Below are positions 45,664 to 57,451 of a stretch of 64,000 nt of DNA, piece by piece. Each line of letters begins with the position of its first letter. Position 1 is the stretch's first letter. This stretch comes from Thinopyrum elongatum (lineage: Eukaryota; Streptophyta; Magnoliopsida; Poales; Poaceae), in NCBI GenBank assembly GCA_011799875.1, contig CM022303.1, positions 424,322,483 through 424,386,482 of the forward strand, in the 5' to 3' direction. The notes under the pieces were generated by a model. It was not told where the DNA came from. It did not search any database and worked only from the letters and a program-made list of their open reading frames with translations. The translations under genes and the position numbers were made by a program.

Positions 45664-46905
45664 CTCCTCGTGACAGAGCGGGCTTCTCAGGACATGATGA
45701 CGTGGCCTCGGGAGGAGCTGGCCCCAGCGGGCCAGCAAGCCGCGGAGCCGGCCGCGCCCGTTGCGCCCGCGGTAGGCTCTGCGCCCGCGGCGATCCAAGC
45801 CGACCTTGCCAGCCCCTCTGAAGTCGCAGAACATCCTGCTGCGCTCGTGCCGCCTTCTCCTCCGATCCTCATGCTCATGAACTGTGGCCCCTTGGTCAGG
45901 CCCGGGGCTCTGGACGAGGCCTACATTGCGCTCGGCCGTCTCCGGGCGGACCTTCAAGACGCCGACAGGTGCCTCGCGAGGGAGCGCATGGGGCTCCTCT
46001 CTGGGTGGCTCCAGGCCGACACGTCCATTAAGACGGCCTGGGGCCGGGCCAAGGCTGCTGCCGCCGAGGGCAGGAAGGAGGCCGCTGAAGCCAAGGAGGC
46101 TCGTGACGCAGCGTTGGCGAGTGGCGCGTCAACCGAAGAGTGCCGCGCCAAGGCGAAGGCCAAGCTGAAGGCCCTTCACGAGGAGCAAGCCTCGCTCAGC
46201 CAAAGGCTCCAGCAGCAGTAGGAGGACCTGAAGGGCCGCGAAGTGAAGCTCGCCAATTGCGACACCGAGTTGGCCCAGGTGGCCACTGACCAGGCCACGA
46301 CGCGCGGTCACCTTGACGCGCTGAAGAAGGAGATGGCCTACGCCCAGGAAGCCCATGCCAAGCACGCCTCCGAGGTGGCAACCCAGCTGGAGGTCAGGGA
46401 GAGAGCCCGCGTTGTCACGGAGAAGAAGGCGATCACGGACCGCGAAACCTTCCTGGCCCTCGAGCTCGGGTTCCGCAAGGCGCTGCGCTCCATCCACGGG
46501 GGAGGGTACAAGGAGCCGCTGGCGATTCCTGAAGATGGTCTTGCAGGGCTCCTCCCCAAGCTTGCCGAGGTGCTCAAGGGTGTCGCCGCTGCGGTGGACT
46601 CCTTCCTGGAGGTGGAGTGCTGCTCGCTCTTCACCGCAGCCACGACGCGCATCTTCAGCCACCTCTACCTCCAGGACCCCAGCTTCGACCTCAACGCCCT
46701 GATCGACCAGGTGGCACTCGAGTCATGTGACGCTGCCACAAAGGCCGTGAGGGACCAGGTGGATGCGCTACTAGGGAAGTTACTCTGCATTCCCATCTCT
46801 GAGGCTCCAGCAGCAGGAGTCGAAAGCGGTGAGGATGGTGGCAGCGTTGTAGATGAGGGGCTTCCAACGAGCGGGGCAGGTGGCGGCAGTGGCATTCCTT
46901 CTTAG
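45664..46905 (+). CDS. Antisense ORF of gypsy element C
   Basis: Plus-strand frame opposite to gag-pol, open from the CACTA junction to TAG at 46219-46221 and on to TAG at 46903-46905. It is rich in Ala, Glu, Lys and Arg and predicted coiled coil (KAAAAEGRKEAAEAKEARDA; KAKLKALHEEQASLSQRL). It is followed by a more globular part (FLEVECCSLFTAATTRIFSH; FDLNALIDQVALES). Similar proteins are encoded antisense in Tat-like gypsy elements; no biochemical role is established. The N-terminal portion is lost at the CACTA border and the internal TAG (QRLQQQ before it) probably inactivates it. It could instead be described as a pseudogene. Confidence 0.6.
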
Positions 46906-48659
46906 TTTTACCCTGCAACATTTACCGTGCCTCGTGGAGGTGTAAGACTTCTGTTTAAGCTTGTGGAACAATTTGTGCTTGTAATAATTATTAGGACTCC
47001 GTAGTTTCCTTATTGCTCCAAGTTTCCTTCGTGCTTGCTTTTGTGCTCTGCGTCGGCAGGGCCCAGCCCTGCGCATACCTCGACCGCCGTTGGGGCGTCC
47101 GGATCACCAGGACGACACCATGGGGCGAGGGGCTATGTGACTAGTGAGGCCCCTGAGTCGCGATGCTCAGGAGGTCCCCCTTGACGTGTGAGCAACCCTC
47201 ATGAAGGAAACATGGACATCGGGGTGTAGGACTTCGCGCTCTACATCGGTAGGGCCCAGCCCCGTGCATACCTCGACCGCCGTTGGGGCGTCCGGATCAC
47301 AGGGACGACACCAAGGGGCGAGGGGCTACGTGACCAGTGAGGCCCCTGAGTCGCGATGCTCAGGAGGTTCCCCTTGACGTGCGAGCAGCCCTCATACCTT
47401 CGACCACCAGCTTTCGCCTGGGGGAACGCGAGAAGACCAGGTACCCGGACCTGGTAGGGTAGCATGTGCCAGGCGGGGCCTGAGCATAGCCCCCGTGTCC
47501 AGCCCCCTCGTGTGATCCTCCCAAGAGGGAAGCTGTGGGGTGTTGCCGGTCGTAGAGCCGAGAGGCTATCCTGAGGTTGGTGCGGCCGCGAGGGCGCCCT
47601 CGGTTGTTTATTCATCAGCGCGGAGCATGGTGCTTCCACTTTATCATGGGCATAGTCGCTTCTCGACCGTGTCGTCCGCCAGCGCGGAGCATGGGGCTAC
47701 CACTGGTGTGTGGGCATAGTCGCTCCTCAACCGTGTCGTCCGCCAGCGTGGAGCATGGGGCTTCCACTGGTACGTGGGTGGGAGTTCCTGCTGGGGGAGA
47801 CTCCGGGGCGTGTACAACCCTGTTCGTACGTGTGGCTAGCACGGCAGAACTGGAGGAGGTGTATCTGGGCACTCATGAGCCAGCGCGGGACTCACGAGGC
47901 CCTACCTCAAGGCGGGTTGCACCTGATTTTTGTGGCGTGGGGCGCGTGTAAGAAACCTGCGGGGCGATGGGGGGTCCTGCGCCGAATGCCCCTTCGGAGG
48001 TTATCGCATGAGAAGGCCGGGCACCAATGACCCCAGGAGGTGACATGAATGGGACCGGCCCGCCAGACAGAGCTCAGCCATTGGTTTTATCGACACTGCA
48101 GGGATGGACCCGAGCACAGACGCCGTGCCAAGTCTTCTCATGCAACGATCCCACGGAAAAAACAGCCGGCGCGCGGCTCCCGCTGCGGCGAAGTGTCAAA
48201 CTACGGTTGGACGAACCGGGCCGTGCACCCGCACTTGACCACACTCGATTAGCTCATGCGAGAACAAGGCACCAAGGACCACGAGAGGTGACGCGCACGG
48301 GAGCTGGCCCGCGGGACAGAGCTCGGTTGCTTGGGTTTGTCGATGCTGCAGGGACGAACCCAAGCACAGACGTCGTGCCAGTCCTTAATCATGAGGCGGT
48401 CGCGGGCAGGTTCGCGAGGGCGCAGCGACATCATAGTGACGATACACCAGACATGCAGTTGACATACTTAGGAACCTCATGAAGGCAAATCTAGTTCTAA
48501 TACATGCGCAAAATGATACAGCTGCGGGGTCGGGCCCCAGCAACCTGAGGATGATGCAGCCCGAGGGGCACCCTCAGTTGAACAAACCAAAAAGTCACCT
48601 GGCACCATTGTTGTGGAAGCGTTGAAGTAGCTGAAGATGTGTACTATAGGGATCGCTCC
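46906..48659. repeat. Tandem-repeat spacer of gypsy element C
   Basis: Three nested repeats: a ~190-bp unit with CATACCTCGACCGCCGTTGG (47073, 47266), a ~65-bp unit with CAGCG(C/T)GGAGCATGG (47617, 47681, 47745), and a ~250-bp pair with ACAGAGCTC and GCAGGGA(T/C)G.ACCC (about 48038 and 48287). Such arrays between pol and the 3' LTR are frequent in Tat-like elements. No ORF is supported. Confidence 0.7.
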
Positions 48660-49184
48660 TCACGAGCCAACCGGCTCCTGAGGCCCGGGAGGCTCTGGAG
48701 GTTTGGGGGGCTCGCAAGGGTCTGGCACCTCCTCCATCAGGACCGCCTGGCGCCTAGCCTTGTGAGCCGCCAAGGCTCCCTGCATGAGGCGCTGGTACAA
48801 GGTGGCCACGTTCAGCAGGCCGAACAGCATGCGAATGTAGCTGTAGGGGTAGCCCCCGCTCCGGCCGACGCGGGACGGACAGAAGAGGTCCTGCGAAGCA
48901 GCCCTGTTGAGGCCTAGGATGTTGACGCAGACGCGCAGCTCGCCGCCTGCATCAGGGGCGGCAGCTGCACTGGGTGGTGCGGGGCAATGCTCGAAACGCA
49001 TGGCTCGCGCCTCCTGAAGCTCCTCGATCGCCTTGGTGATGAACTCCTGAGCGCCCGGCGCCTCGCGCCTTGCGCCTTGGTCACGGAGGCGCGCGTCGAA
49101 GCATGCCTCCACGTGGTGCCCGAACGCCTCCCTCATCACGTTGGTCTGGTCAGAGGCCCTCCAGAGGAGAGCCCCCGAGCCCAT
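48660..49184 (-). pseudogene. Reverse transcriptase remnant of element C
   Basis: The open frame retains GGELRVCVNILGLN (compare RVCVDxRxLN of RT) and soon after LFGLLNVATLYQRLMQ (compare FGLxNAxxTYQRxM). The stretch normally separating them is collapsed to about 25 residues, so the catalytic YxDD region is missing. It is a deletion derivative with a proline-rich tail. Integrase is absent. Confidence 0.6.
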
Positions 49185-49210
49185 CCTGAGGGGGGCCCGG
49201 GCATGCCTCC

Positions 49211-49905
49211 CTATGCGAGAGGGAAAGACACCCCAGCTGAGGGCTCGAGGCCTAAGGCATGACCGTCGGGCGCCCCAGCCTCCTGACGGCCCTTTGGGAG
49301 GAGCTCCTTCTTCTTCTTGGGGATGGCCTCAGGAGGCAGGATGGCACCCTCGCCATCTGAGTTCTCGACCGCCACGGCCTGGTAGGCGCGCTCGAGGGAG
49401 CACACCGCATCCTTCTCGTCGCAGGCGACCATGATGATGCCACCACTCCTTGGCATCTTGAGGACATTGTAGCCGTGGTGAGTTGCTGCCATGAACTTGG
49501 CGAGAACCGGATACCCGAGGATGGCATTGTACGGGAGGCGGATGTGGGTGACGTCGAAGTCAATGAGCTCAGTGTGGTAGTTGTCGCGCTTGCCGAAGGT
49601 GACAGGGAGGCGAATCTGCCCTATGGGAACGGTGGAGCCATCGGTCACCCCTGAGAAAGGCTTGGTGGGCAGAAGCTGTTCATATGGTACTTGGAGCATC
49701 TCAAATGTCTCGACGGAAAGAACATTGACCCCCGTGCCACCATCGATGAGGGTCTTGGTGACAAGGACGTTGCTGATGGTTGGCATGCAGAGCATCGGGA
49801 GCGCGCGCGCTAGCAGCGGCCGAGCACTTGAGTTGGTCCATGGAGTCAAAGGTGATGGCATGCTTGGACCACCTGAGGGGGCGCGACATCTCGAGCTTGG
49901 GGAGG
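49211..49905 (-). pseudogene. Retropepsin-like region of element C
   Basis: VTKTLIDGGTGVNVLSVETF carries a DGGTG active-site variant, and LPYNAILGYPVLAKFMAATH matches the downstream hydrophobic element of plant gypsy proteases. It is followed by MPRSGGI and lysine-rich sequence. Joined to gag through a frame change near 49810. Reads on toward the RT remnant after a stop at 49211. Confidence 0.7.
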
Positions 49906-51541
49906 GCTGCGTTCACCTCACGAGCGAACTGCTTGAAGATGTGATGAGAGGCGGGAGCCTGAGCGCCGCCCAGGATGCAGGCGATCGCGCGAGGCTCTGG
50001 GAAGCCCCCAGCCCCATCATCTTGGTGGTTGTCGTTGTTTCTCCTTAGTGGTGGCAGTAGCAGAGGGAGGTCAGCATTGCCCTGGGGGCGATCCTCATGA
50101 GGCTGGTCCCGCCAAGGGCCCTCACGAGGCTGGCCCTGCCAGTGGTCCTCGCGGGGTTGGTCGCGCTAGTCCTGGTGGGGGTCGCGGTTGTCCCAGCGGC
50201 CTCCACCGCGGCCTCCTCCGCGGCCGTAGCCGCGGTCGCTGCGCTCGGGCCGGCGGCCAAGGCACCTGTCGCGAATTGCCCTGAGCTCCTGGCAGTCGTT
50301 GGTGTTGTGGATGTGGACGTTGTGGAAGATGCAAAACGGGCGGTTGCCCCTGGGAGGCTCATCATGGTCACGGCCACGCTTCATCTCGGGCTCCGCGGCC
50401 AGCACGGCGGGGCCCTTACGCTTCACTTCCTTAGCCTTGGTCTTCTTGTCTTCAGGATCGACCTCCGGAAGCTCCAGGAGGGGGAGGCGACCTTCCTCGC
50501 CCCTCGCGCATCTGGTTGCCATGTTGAACATCTCCAGAGCCGAACACAAGTCCTCGTGGATGGCGAGCTCCTCCTTCATCTTACCGTCCCGGACGCCATC
50601 AGAGAACGCCGTGATGATGGCCTCGTCTGACACCTTCGGGATCTTGAGGTGAACAGTCATGAAGCGTTGTATGTACTTGTGCAAGGTCTCACCCGGCTGC
50701 TGCTTTATGCGTCGCAGGTCGCCTGCTGCAGGAGCGCAGTCGCGAGTGCCCTGGAAGTTGACGATGAAGCGCTCGCGTAGCTCATCCCAGGAGGAGATCG
50801 ACCCCACCGGGAGGTTCAGGAGCCAAGAACGCACGCCGTCCTTGAGGGCCATGGGGAACCAGTTCGCCATGACCTTGTCGTTGCCATTCGCCCCCTCGAT
50901 GCTCAGCTCGTAGAGCTGGAGAAACTCAGCTGGGTCGGGGGTGCCATCGTAGCGTGGAGGCAAATCCGGCTTGAACTTGACAGGCCAAACGATGCGGCGC
51001 AGCTCCGGGGTGAAAGCATGATAGCCTGCCGCACTCACAGGTACCAGTCGTATGGGGGAGCTTGATCTTGGTGCCCGTGCGCAACCGCCTCCAGCAGCAC
51101 GCGGTCTTGACGCAATGGTGTTAGAAGCGCGCACGCTTCTCCTTGGGGCTGCTGCACCACCTGGCAGCTTTCTTCATCGCGCGTCGGTGCCCTGCGTGGC
51201 TGGTCGCGTTGGGGTGCCTCTCGTCTGGGCTCGGGGTCCGCACCGTGCAAAGGAGGAGGAGGAGGCGCGTCGTGAGCCACATCGCCTGCCAGGGACGGCG
51301 GGGGATGGGGCGAACGGGACGGTGCAGGGGCCTCACCGGCGGCGTTAACAAGCTCGGCGATGCGGCCGAGCCAGTCGTCATAGAGGTTGTTGGCCGGGCG
51401 ATAACGCAGAAGCTCTCGCGCCATGAGCAGCGCAGCCTGCGCGTTTGCCGGCTCGCGACGAACATGAGAAGACGACTCCATGGCCGGAGTGGGTGATGGA
51501 GCTGCGATGCGGCCATCGTGCCGCACGGATGGTGGCAGCAA
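49906..51541 (-). pseudogene. gag of element C
   Basis: N-terminal frame 51541-51035 (REPANAQAALLMARELLRYR) changes to the frame 51134-50166. That frame contains WPVKFKPDLPPRYDGTPDPA, NWFPMALKDGVRSWLLNLP and then WDELRERFIVNFQGTRDCAP, the retrotransposon-gag core. The C-terminus has an incomplete knuckle-like FCIFHNVHIHNTNDCQEL and an RGGGRGGG tail. A TAG follows at 50166 (QD*RDQ), after which the frame stays open into the protease region. One frameshift and one amber codon disable it. Confidence 0.75.
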
Positions 51542-51612
51542 CGAACCCTACTATTCATGAGGAGCAGGGTCAGTGGCGGCGTTAGCCGCCGGGGAGGCAG
51601 AGCGGTGGGGAG

Positions 51613-53182
51613 TGCTACTTCTTGAGCTTGCGTTGGTTTTTCCCTTGAAGAGGAAAGGGTGATGCAGCAAAGTAGAGATAAGTATTTCCCTCAGTTAGAG
51701 AACCAAGGTATCAATCCAGTAGGAGACAACACACAAATCACCTAGCACCTGCACAAACAATCAAACAACTTGCACCCAACGTGATAAAGGGGTTGTCAAT
51801 CCCTTCATGGTTACTTGCAAAAGTGAGATCTGATAGAGATAGATGAAACTAAACAAACCATAAAGTAAATATTTTTGGGTTTTTTGGTTTATAGACCTGA
51901 AAATAAAAGATTGCAAAATAGTAGATCGGAAAGTAATATGATGGAAAATAGACCCGGGGGCCATAGGTTTCACTAGAGGCTTCTCTCAAGATAGCAAATA
52001 ATACGGTGGGTGAACAAATTACTGTCGAGCAATTGATAGAAAAGCGCCAAGTTATGACGATATCCAAGGCAATGATTATGAAATATAGGCATCACGTCCG
52101 TGTCAAGAAGACCGAAACGATTCTGCATCTACTACTATTACTCCACACATCGACCGACTCCTGCCTGCATCTAGAGTATTAAGTTCATGAAGAATAGAGT
52201 AACGCATTAAGTATGATGACATGATGTAGAGGAATAAACTCAAGCAATATGATGTAAACCCCATCTTTTTATCCTCGATGGCAATAATACAATATGTGCC
52301 TTGCTGCCCCTACTGTCACTGGGAAAGGACACCGCAAGATTGAACCCAAAGCTAAGCACTTCTCCCATTGCAAGAAAAACCAATCTAGTTGGCCAAACCA
52401 AACCGATAATTCGAAGAGAATTCCAAAGATATCAAATCATGCATATAAGAATTCAGAGAAGATTCAAATAATATTCATACATAAGCTGATCATAAATCCA
52501 CAATTCATCGGATCTCGACAAACACACCGCAAAAGAATATTACATCGGATAGATCTCCAAGAACAACGAGGAGAACATGGTATTGAGAATCAAAGAGAGA
52601 GAAGAAGCCATCTAGCTACTAGCTATGGACCCGTAGGTCTGAGGTAAACTACTCACGCTTCATTGAAAGGGCAATAGAGTTGATGTAGAATCCCTCCATG
52701 ATCGAATCCCCCTCTGGCAGGGTGCCAGAAAAGGTCCCTAGATGGGATCTCACGGATACAGAAGGTTGCGGTGGTGGAAAAGTCTTTTCGTGGATGCTTC
52801 TGGTGGTTTGGGAACATATGTGAATATATAGGCGAAAGAATTAGGTCAGGGGAGTCACGGGGGGCCCACAAGGCAGGGGGGCACGCCCTCCACCCTTGTG
52901 GTTGCCTCGTGGCTCCTCCGACTTCATATCCAAGTCTCCTGGGTGTCTTCTGGTCCAAGAAAAATCATCGCGAAGGTTTTATTCCGTTTGGACTCCGTTT
53001 GGTATTCCTTTCCCACGAAGCTAAAAAACAAGGAAAAAATAGAAACTGGCACTGGGCTCTAGGTTAATAGGTTAGTCCCAAAAATAATATAAAATAGCAT
53101 ATTAATGCATATAAAACATCCAAAACAGATAATATAATAGCATGGAACAATCAAAAATTATAGATACGTTGGAGACGTATCA
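51613..53182 (-). repeat. 3' LTR of element D
   Basis: 1570 bp. In sense it begins TGATACGTCTCCAACGTATC, a start shared by an abundant class of Triticeae gypsy-type LTRs. TATATATTC in sense lies near 52823-52831 and is the probable TATA box. Confidence 0.92.
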
Positions 53183-55852
53183 AGCATCCCCAAGCTTAAT
53201 TCCTGCTCGTCCTCAAGTAGGTAAATGATAAAAACAGAATTTTTGATGTGGAATGCTACCTAACATATTTATCCATGTAATTTTGTTTATTTTGGCATGA
53301 ATGTTCAGATCCATAAGATTCAAAACAAAAGTTTAATATTGACATAAAAACAATAATACTTCAAGCATACTAACAAGGCAATTATGTCTTCTCAAAATAA
53401 CATGGCCAAAGAAAGCTTATCCCTACAAAATCATATAGTCTGGCTATGCTCCATGTTCATCACACAAAATATTCAAATCATGCACAACCCCGATGACAAG
53501 CCAAGCAATTGTTTCATACTTTTAGTGTTCTCAAACTTTTTCAACTTTCACGCAATACATGAGCGTGAGCCATGGACATAGCACTATAGGTGGAATAGAA
53601 TATGGTGGTTGTGGAGAAGACAAAAAAGAAGGAGATAGTCTCACATCAACTAGGCGTATTAACGGGCTATGGAGATGCCCATCAATAGATATCAATGTGA
53701 GTGAGTAGGGATTGCCATGCAACGGATGCACTAGAGCTATAAGTGTATGAAAGCTCAAAAGAAAACTAAGTGGGTGTGCAGCCAACTAGCTTGCTCATGA
53801 AGACCTAGGGCAATTTGAGGAAGCCCGTCGTTGGAATATACAAGCCAAGTTCTATAATGAAAATTTCCCACTAGTATATGAAAGTGACAAAATAGGAGAC
53901 TCTCTATCATGAAGATCATGGTGCTACTTTGAAGCACAAGTGTGGAAAAAGGATAGTAGCATTGCCCCTTCTCTCTTTTTCTCTCATTTTTTTTCTCTTC
54001 TTCCCCTTTTTTTTTGGCTTGGCTTCTTTGGCCTCTTTTTTTTTCCTCACATGGGACAATGCTCTAATAATGAAGATCATCACACTTTTATTTACTTACA
54101 ACTCAAGAATTACAACTCGATACTTCGAACAAAATATGACTCTATATGAATGCCTTTGGCGGTGTACTGGGATGTGCAATGAATCAAGAGTGACATGTAT
54201 GAAAGAATTATGAAAGGTGGCTTTGCCACAAATACTATGTCAACTACATGATCATGCAAAGCAATATGACAATGATGAAGCGTGTCATAATAAAGCGGAA
54301 CGGTGGAAAGTTGCATGGCAATATATCTCGGAATGGCTATGGAAATGCCATAATAGGTAGGTATGGTGGCTGTTTTGAGGAAGGTATATGGTGGGTGTAT
54401 GGTACCGGCGAAAGTTGCATGACACTAGAGAGGCTAGCAATGGTGGAAGGGTGAGAGTGCGTATAATCCATGGACTCAACATTAGTCATAAAGAACTCAC
54501 ATACTTATTGCAAAAATCTATTAGTCATCAAAACAAAGTACTACGCGCATGCTCCTAGGAGGATAGATTGGTAGGAAAAGACCATCGCTCGTCCCCGACC
54601 GCCACTCATAAGGAAGACAATCAAAAAATATCTCATGCTCCAACTTCGTTACATAACGGTTCACCATAGGTGCATGCTACGGGACTCACAAACCTTAACA
54701 CAAGTATTTCTCCAATTCACAATTACTCACTAGCATGACTCTAATAGCACCATCTTTATATCTCAAAACAAACATAAGGAATCAAACTTCTCATAGTATT
54801 CAATGCACTTTATATGAAAGTTTTTATTATATCCCTCTTGGATGTCTATCATACTAGGACTAAATTCATAACCAAAGAAAATTACCATGCTGTTTAGAGA
54901 CTCTCAAAATAATATAAGTGAAGCATGAGAGTTCAATAATTTCTATAAAATAAAGCCACCGCCGTGCTCTAAAAAGATATAAGTGAAGCACTAGAGCAAA
55001 ATTGCCGAGCTCAAAAGATATAAGTGAAGCACATAGAGTATTCTAATAAATCACGATTCATGTGTGTCCCTCTCCAAAGGTGTGTACAGCAAGGATGATT
55101 GTGGCAAACTAAAATGCAAAGATGCAAATCATACAAGACGCTCCAAGCAAAACACATATCATGTGGTGAATAAAAATATAGCCTCAAGTAAAGTTACCGA
55201 TAGACAAAGATGAAAGAGGGGATGCCTTCCGGGGCATCCCCAAGCTTAGGATCTTGGTTGTCCTTGAATATTACCCTGGGGTGCCTTGGGCATCCCCAAG
55301 CTTAGGCTCTTGCCACTCCTTATTCCATAGTCCATCAAATCCTTACCCAAAACTTGAAAACTTCACAACACAAAACTCAACAGAAAATCTCATAAGCTCC
55401 GTTAGTATAAGAAAATAAATCACCACTTTTGGTACTGTTATGAACTCATTCTTTATTTATATTGGTGTAATATCTACTGTATTCCAACTTCTCCATGGTT
55501 CATACCCCCCCGATACTACCCATAGATTCATCAAAATAAGCAAACAACACAAAGAAAACAGAATCTGTCAAAAACAGAACAGTCTGCGAAGATCTGAAAT
55601 GTTCTAATACTTATTTAACTCCAAAAATTCTAAAAAAATAGGAAAACAGAAGAAATTTGTATATCAATCTCGTGTAAACAATTCAGGGTTTTTCAACGCT
55701 CCAGTGAATTATTCAAATTCTGTGACTGGATGCAAAAGTTTCTGTTTTTCAGCAAGATCAAATCAACTATGACCGTAAGCCATCCTAAAGGTCTTACTTG
55801 GCACAAACACTAATTAAAACACAAAAACACATCTAACCAGAGGCTAGATGAA
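53183..55852 (-). other. Non-coding interior of element D
   Basis: Long stretch without usable frames. Near 55231-55300 the polypurine-like motif GCATCCCCAAGCTTAGG occurs twice, copies of the true tract at 53183. A pyrimidine-rich stretch with runs of T lies at 53960-54050. Confidence 0.55.
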
Positions 55853-57197
55853 TTAAGAGAAGAATTGAAGCACAAAGAGAGCATCATAAAACACATGACA
55901 AACACATCTAAGTCTAACATACTTCCTATGCATAGGCATTTTATAAGCAAACAAATTATCAAGGCAAGCAAAGACTAGCATATGCAAGGAAGAAGAAAGA
56001 AACAATAGCAATCTCAACATAATGAGAGGTAATTTAGTAACATGAAAATTTCTACAACCATATTTTCCTCTCTCATAATAATTACATGTAGGATCATACT
56101 CAAATTCAACAATATAGCTATCACATAAAATTTTCTCTTTATGATCCTCATGCATGCAAAGTTGACACTCTTCCAAAATAGTGGGATTATCATTAACTAA
56201 AGTCATGACCTTTCCAAACCCACTTTTATCAAAAAATCATAAGATTGAATATCCTCCAAATATGTGGGATCTAAAGTCGACACTCTTCCAAACCCACTTT
56301 CAATATTATTGCAAACATTATTATCAATCTCATATTCATCATGGGGCTTAAATAAATTTTCAAGATCATAAGAAGAATCACCCCAATCATGATCATTGCC
56401 ATAAGTAGAGGACATAGCAAAACTAGCATCACCAAGCTTAGGGTTTTGCATATCATTAACATAATTGACATTAATATAATTTATAATAACATCATTGCAA
56501 TCATGCTTTTTATTCAAGGAGTTATCAAGTATGGGTACGATAGCAACAATCTCATGTTTAACATAAGGAACTATAGCAAATTCATCTCCATAAATATTGG
56601 CATCATGGCCAGAAGAATAGCAAGCATCAAGTTCATCAAGGGATATTTCAATCAAATCATCAGAATCATAACTATCTATGGATTCATGCATATCATTATT
56701 TTCTTCCAAAGCAACGGCCATTCTCTCAATAAATTCTTTGACATAGGCATTGTGAGCATAATTTTCATAGCAATATTTAAGTATGCCAAAATTTTCAGAT
56801 TTGTAGAGAGTAATATCATACTTTTCAATCAAAGAAGCAACTTCATAAGCACCCTTAAAAGCAACAAATTCTTCAATTTGTTCGATATCATAGTAACTAT
56901 AAACACCCTTTTCATAAGAAGATAATATTTCATTATCATTAACCTCACATAGGTAGGGAAGGTGTTTTTTAGGGTTCTTAGAGCAACAAGAAAATCACAA
57001 ATTTCACAAAGATTCCAATCATAGCATAGCAAACAATTTATTTGATTCCATAAGAGCTTCCCTTTTTCAGACAAACGATGACGCACAAAATAAGCATGCT
57101 CATCTAAAGATTTTCCCTCAACTAAACTAGTTGGGGTTTCAGCACGAGCACATATGGATCGAAGATGATCCAAGTAGAAAACTTTGAGTGGATCCAT
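55853..57197 (-). pseudogene. ORF of unknown function in element D
   Basis: Starts ATG at 57197 (MDPLKVFYLDHLRSICARAE) and reads through three frames joined by small shifts near 56950 and 56210. Recognisable parts are CDFLVALRTLKNTFP, then YDIEQIEEFVAF in a shifted frame, the acidic EENNDMHESIDSYDSDDLIE, and LEECQLCMHEDHKEKILC with two cysteines. It is very acidic and Asn/Asp-rich in the middle. No gag knuckle, protease or RT motif is present. Homologous ORFs occur, as I remember, in abundant pol-less wheat elements, which would imply a selected role; here the frames are broken. I cannot assign a function. Confidence 0.5.
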
Positions 57198-57451
57198 AGC
57201 AATAGATTTTTAGCAAGCAAAGATGCAAGCAAAATAAAAGGCACATGGAAACACAAGCAAACATAAGATCGAACGGAAGAAGGGCGAAGAAAAGGATGAA
57301 TCTTTTCGAAAATCATTTTAGAAGTGGGGGAAAGGAAAACGAGAGGCAAATGGCGAATAATGTAATGCAAGAGATGAGAGTTTTATGATGGGTACTTGGT
57401 ATGTCTTGACTTGGCGTAGATCTCCCCGGCAATGGCGCCAGAAATTCTTCC
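57198..57451 (-). promoter_or_regulatory. 5' leader and primer-binding region of element D
   Basis: Between the 5' LTR and the ORF. Immediately beside the LTR in sense is GGAAGAATTTCTGGCGCC, the expected place of the tRNA primer site. The priming tRNA was not identified. Confidence 0.5.

Noticed and set aside
46129..46662. Minus-strand frame of 177 codons opposite the antisense ORF
   Set aside because: Mirror of the GC-rich coding frame on the plus strand; no motif, and it does not continue the gag-pol of element C.
47241..48482. ORFs of 100-150 codons
   Set aside because: They lie in the tandem-repeat spacer of element C, repeat with it, and show no family pattern.
51761..52958. Small ORFs present in both LTRs of element D
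   Set aside because: Paired copies at 57600-58933 come from LTR duplication; they are short and unconserved in frame.
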